Of a stretch of DNA of 64,000 nucleotides, positions 61,823 through 64,000 are shown one piece after another. The first letter of the stretch is position 1; each line of letters begins with the position of its first letter. The translations under genes were made by a program, and so were the position numbers. Source of the stretch: Deltaproteobacteria bacterium (GTDB lineage Bacteria > Myxococcota > JADLHZ01); contig JADLHZ010000026.1 of assembly GCA_020848545.1 (NCBI GenBank), forward strand, positions 1 to 64,000, written 5' to 3'. Below the pieces are notes generated by a model. The model made no database searches. It was not told the origin of the DNA and saw nothing but the letters and a program-made list of their open reading frames with translations.

Positions 61823-62565
61823 CTCTTCGGCGCGCCGACCCAGAGCGCCGGGCCTTGCGGCGCCGTGCCACCGCCCGGCGGCTCGAGCGTGATCGCGAAG
61901 GCGTCGATGGCGCCCTCGAGCAGCTTCGGATCCACTTGCATCATCGCCGAGCCGTCGGCCGCTGGCTTCATCAGGCCCGCCGCGAGCTTCTGGTCGCCGC
62001 GGATCACCCAGAGCTCGTAGTCCTTGTCGGGCCGCGCCTTCACGCCGTGGGCCACGATCATCGCCGCGCGCTTGTCTTTATTGATCACCGCTTGCACGCT
62101 GCTCTGCGCGTCGGCGCCAGGCTGCGCGCCGAGCACGACGACCTCGGCGCCGGCCTCGCTCATCATCGCGAACGCGCGCGCTTGCAGATCGAGCTTCTGG
62201 CGCAGATCGGCGATCGTGCGACGATCGCGCTCGAGGCGATCGTCGATCTTCGTCACCGAGAACGCAAACGCGATGAGCACGCCGGCGGCGATCGCATAGC
62301 CACCGTAGGCGAGGAGCGCGAAGCGGCGGCGCGCCGGGCGATGACCGAGCCCGGCGTTCACGCGGTCCCAGATCTCCGGCGCCGGTTGTAGCGGCGGATC
62401 CATCTTGGCAAGGAGCGCGGCGGCGTCGTTCGCGTCGTGCAGCGCCTCGAAGCAACCGTCATGCGCCGCTTCGGCCAGGTGCGCTTCTGCCTGTGCGCGC
62501 TCGTCGGCGTCGCACGCACCGAGCGCCAACGAAGAGGCGATCGCTTTGAACTCGGTGCAGTTCAT
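61819..62565 (-). CDS. RskA-type anti-sigma factor
   Basis: 248 aa. The cytoplasmic N-terminus has CTEFKAIASSLALGACDADE with helical zinc-binding-like residues, then a membrane span YGGYAIAAGVLIAFAFSVT near 95, a coiled segment (DRRTIADLRQKLDLQARAF) and the extracytoplasmic RskA domain with DKDYELWVIRGDQKLAAGL and FAITLEPPGG. It should hold the preceding ECF sigma factor until a signal releases it. ATG 62565 overlaps the sigma stop (ATGA), so the pair is coupled. Confidence 0.9.
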   Translation of the reverse strand: MNCTEFKAIASSLALGACDADERAQAEAHLAEAAHDGCFEALHDANDAAALLAKMDPPLQPAPEIWDRVNAGLGHRPARRRFALLAYGGYAIAAGVLIAFAFSVTKIDDRLERDRRTIADLRQKLDLQARAFAMMSEAGAEVVVLGAQPGADAQSSVQAVINKDKRAAMIVAHGVKARPDKDYELWVIRGDQKLAAGLMKPAADGSAMMQVDPKLLEGAIDAFAITLEPPGGGTAPQGPALWVGAPKS

Positions 62566-63146
62566 GCGCCGCCTCGGCTGGGATCGGGACGGTGGGGGGT
62601 GAGCAGCTTCTGCAGCTTCTCCATCGCGGCGCGGATGCGCGTCTTCACCGTGCCCAGCGGATCGCCCGTGCGGGCGGCGATCTGCGAGTGCGAGAGCCCT
62701 TCGTAGTAGGCGAGCTCGAGCGCGGCGCGTTGCTCCTGCGGCAAATCGCCGAGCGCAAGGATCACCGCTTGTCGCGTTTGTCGCGCCGAAGCTTCTTCGA
62801 GCGGCGTGACGGTGGCGTTCTCGCGCAGCGCTTGCTCCTGCACGCCCGGCAGCACGCGCAAGACGACGGTGCGGTGGCGCAAGCGATCGATCGCGCGGTT
62901 TCGCACGATGCCGAAGACCCACGCTTCGCCGCTGCCCCTGCGAGGATCGAATTGATCAGCGCGCTTCCAGACCTCGATGAACGCTTCTTGCACGACGTCT
63001 TCGGCTTCACCGAGCCGCCCGACCAAGCGACGGGCGAGGGCGAGGGCGTGCGGCGCGAGGCGTTCGTAGAGCGCTTGCATCGCGCGCTTGTCCTTCAGCG
63101 CGATCCGCGCGACGAGCTCGCTCGCTTGCTTGCCGGGCTCGGGCAT
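62562..63146 (-). CDS. ECF sigma factor (SigK-like)
   Basis: 194 aa. Region 2 has LYERLAPHALALARRLVGR and AEDVVQEAFIEVWKRADQFD, and GSGEAWVFGIVRNRAIDRLR is the promoter-recognition core. Region 4 is LPQEQRAALELAYYEGLSHS with GTVKTRIRAAMEKL. ATG 63146 begins MPEPGKQASELVARI, the first start near the family's N-terminus; the longer ORF from 63188 adds unrelated sequence. Partner of the following RskA-type anti-sigma gene. Confidence 0.93.
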   Translation of the reverse strand: MPEPGKQASELVARIALKDKRAMQALYERLAPHALALARRLVGRLGEAEDVVQEAFIEVWKRADQFDPRRGSGEAWVFGIVRNRAIDRLRHRTVVLRVLPGVQEQALRENATVTPLEEASARQTRQAVILALGDLPQEQRAALELAYYEGLSHSQIAARTGDPLGTVKTRIRAAMEKLQKLLTPHRPDPSRGGA

Positions 63147-63260
63147 CGGCGAGGACTGTATGCGGTGGACGCTCGCGGGGCAACACACGGACTGTCTACG
63201 TGCGAAGAGCCGTGGCGGATTTCCCGTGTCGGCTACGGGGAATCGGCTACTTGGGATCGG

Positions 63261-64000
63261 CTACGCGAAGACGTACGGATCGCGATCGGCGCGGCTCTGG
63301 GTGACCTCGACGCCAATCTTCGCGATCGCTTCGCCAAGCGCTCTCAATGCGAGTCGCTCGCTATTCGAATGCAGCGTCGCGACGACCGTCATCCCGCGGC
63401 TCACCGCCTTCAACGCGTCGTGGTGCTTGAGCTCTCCCGTCACGAACACATCGGCCTTCGCCTTCAGCGCGTCCTCGAGCAACCCTGCGCCCGCTCCCGC
63501 CGCGACCGCGACGCGCTTGCACTTTCCGTCGATCGATCCCGCGACGAGCACGCCGTCGAGGCCGAGCGCTTTCTTGCACTGCGCCACGAGATCCTTCTTC
63601 GTCCCGGCGAACTCTCCGACGCGGCCCATGCCGATCGTGGCGTCGGGCGCTGCTTGAAGTCGCACGAGATCGAACGCCGGCGTTTCGTAGGGATGCGCCT
63701 TTCGCAGCGCCTCGACCACGGCCGCCACGCGGCGCGCTGGGATCACGGTCTCGACGCGCACCTCCGGCGCGACTTCGAGCCGGCCTTTTTCGCCGACCGC
63801 GGGGTTCGTGGCGTCGCTGCCGAAGAACGTTCCGGTGCCGGGCAAACGAAAGCTGCACTGCGTGTACTCGCCGATCTCGCCGGCGCCCGCAGCGAAGACC
63901 GCCTCGCTCACGCGCGTGACCGCGTCTTCCGGCACGAAGGTCACGAGCTTCAGCTCATCGCCGCCGCCGGCCGGCTTCAATGGCCGCGCGGCCGTGAGAC
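63261..64000 (-). CDS. NIF3-like protein / GTP cyclohydrolase I type 2 family (5' part beyond window)
   Basis: At least 246 codons; the frame stays open past 64000, so the N-terminal metal-binding half is outside. The visible part covers the family's insert (LKLVTFVPEDAVTRVSEAVF, GEYTQCSFRLPGTGTFFGSD, AHPYETPAFDL) and C-terminal domain (VTGELKHHDALKAVSRGMTV, HSNSERLALRAL). His residues in ELKHHD and HSNSER are probable metal ligands. The family has unknown physiological roles, sometimes linked with metal-bound hexamers. The 114-bp gap from its stop to the sigma gene holds an ACGGGGAATCGGCTAC-like short repeat but no gene. Confidence 0.9.
   Translation of the reverse strand, partial: LTAARPLKPAGGGDELKLVTFVPEDAVTRVSEAVFAAGAGEIGEYTQCSFRLPGTGTFFGSDATNPAVGEKGRLEVAPEVRVETVIPARRVAAVVEALRKAHPYETPAFDLVRLQAAPDATIGMGRVGEFAGTKKDLVAQCKKALGLDGVLVAGSIDGKCKRVAVAAGAGAGLLEDALKAKADVFVTGELKHHDALKAVSRGMTVVATLHSNSERLALRALGEAIAKIGVEVTQSRADRDPYVFA

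Noticed and set aside
63147-63260. Small gene between sigma factor and NIF3 gene
   Set aside because: No frame with a ribosome site or protein-like composition.

Overview
The window is a GC-rich bacterial chromosome segment. It has GTG and TTG starts, very short intergenic gaps, many lipoproteins, two ECF sigma factors, a eukaryotic-type Ser/Thr kinase with a C-terminal membrane module, a cysteine-repeat lipoprotein and very large repetitive proteins. This suggests a Myxococcota-like (former deltaproteobacterial) organism. That placement is an inference from gene style, since no phylogenetic marker was compared. There is no phage, IS element, CRISPR array or rRNA. One tRNA (Gly, GCC) is present.

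Layout. 1-280: diverged inverted repeat of GGCCAGGG-type units. 281-6462: plus-strand pcrA helicase, UDP-sugar pyrophosphorylase, tandem LPP20-like protein and alpha/beta hydrolase. 6463-8619: island with lower third-position GC, holding one intact lipoprotein gene between two broken genes (one nonsense plus one frameshift; two frameshifts). 8636-14607: LytM peptidase, convergent ABC exporter behind tRNA-Gly, membrane-anchored phosphoesterase, and a TPR-like/lipoprotein pair. 14612-22219: an 1156-aa beta-rich minus-strand protein, then an RND adaptor and pump. 22220-28396: a minus-strand run of two-SBP lytic transglycosylase lipoprotein, ECF sigma factor, Ser/Thr kinase, membrane proteins and a DCC thiol protein. 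28465-35359: unknown protein plus amidinotransferase-fold enzyme, outer-membrane-like protein, gamma carbonic anhydrase-like protein and a 1194-aa Cys-repeat lipoprotein. 35401-43269: MoxR ATPase, aldo-keto reductase, sugar epimerase with an acetyltransferase, and a hydrolase. 43290-47322: J-domain protein, vWA lipoprotein and a Phd/VapC toxin-antitoxin pair. 47493-57910: a protein of about 3400 aa coupled to a 64-aa ORF. 57914-64000: U32 protein, hydrolase, LOG protein, ECF sigma with RskA-type anti-sigma, and the partial gene of a NIF3 protein.

The most unusual locus is the giant gene (47684-57910). It joins helical N-terminal segments, a glycine/alanine-rich hydrophobic region, a lipid-kinase/HipA-like kinase motif set, a papain-fold Cys-His-Asp motif set, at least four diverged beta modules and a GNAT-like C-terminus, with no export signal visible. 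The 64-aa gene overlaps its stop by ATGA. I infer a multi-enzyme effector or toxin-like protein with a small coupled partner, but nothing here proves that.

A second notable item is a 46-nt double-palindrome element. It occurs twice, each time about 20 nt upstream of a minus-strand start codon (the Ser/Thr kinase and the MoxR ATPase). Many genes are chained by ATGA, GTGA, TGAATG or TAGCGTG junctions, so translational coupling seems common. Several divergent gene pairs leave only about 10-25 bp between starts, so their promoters must lie inside the opposing genes or the starts must be revised.
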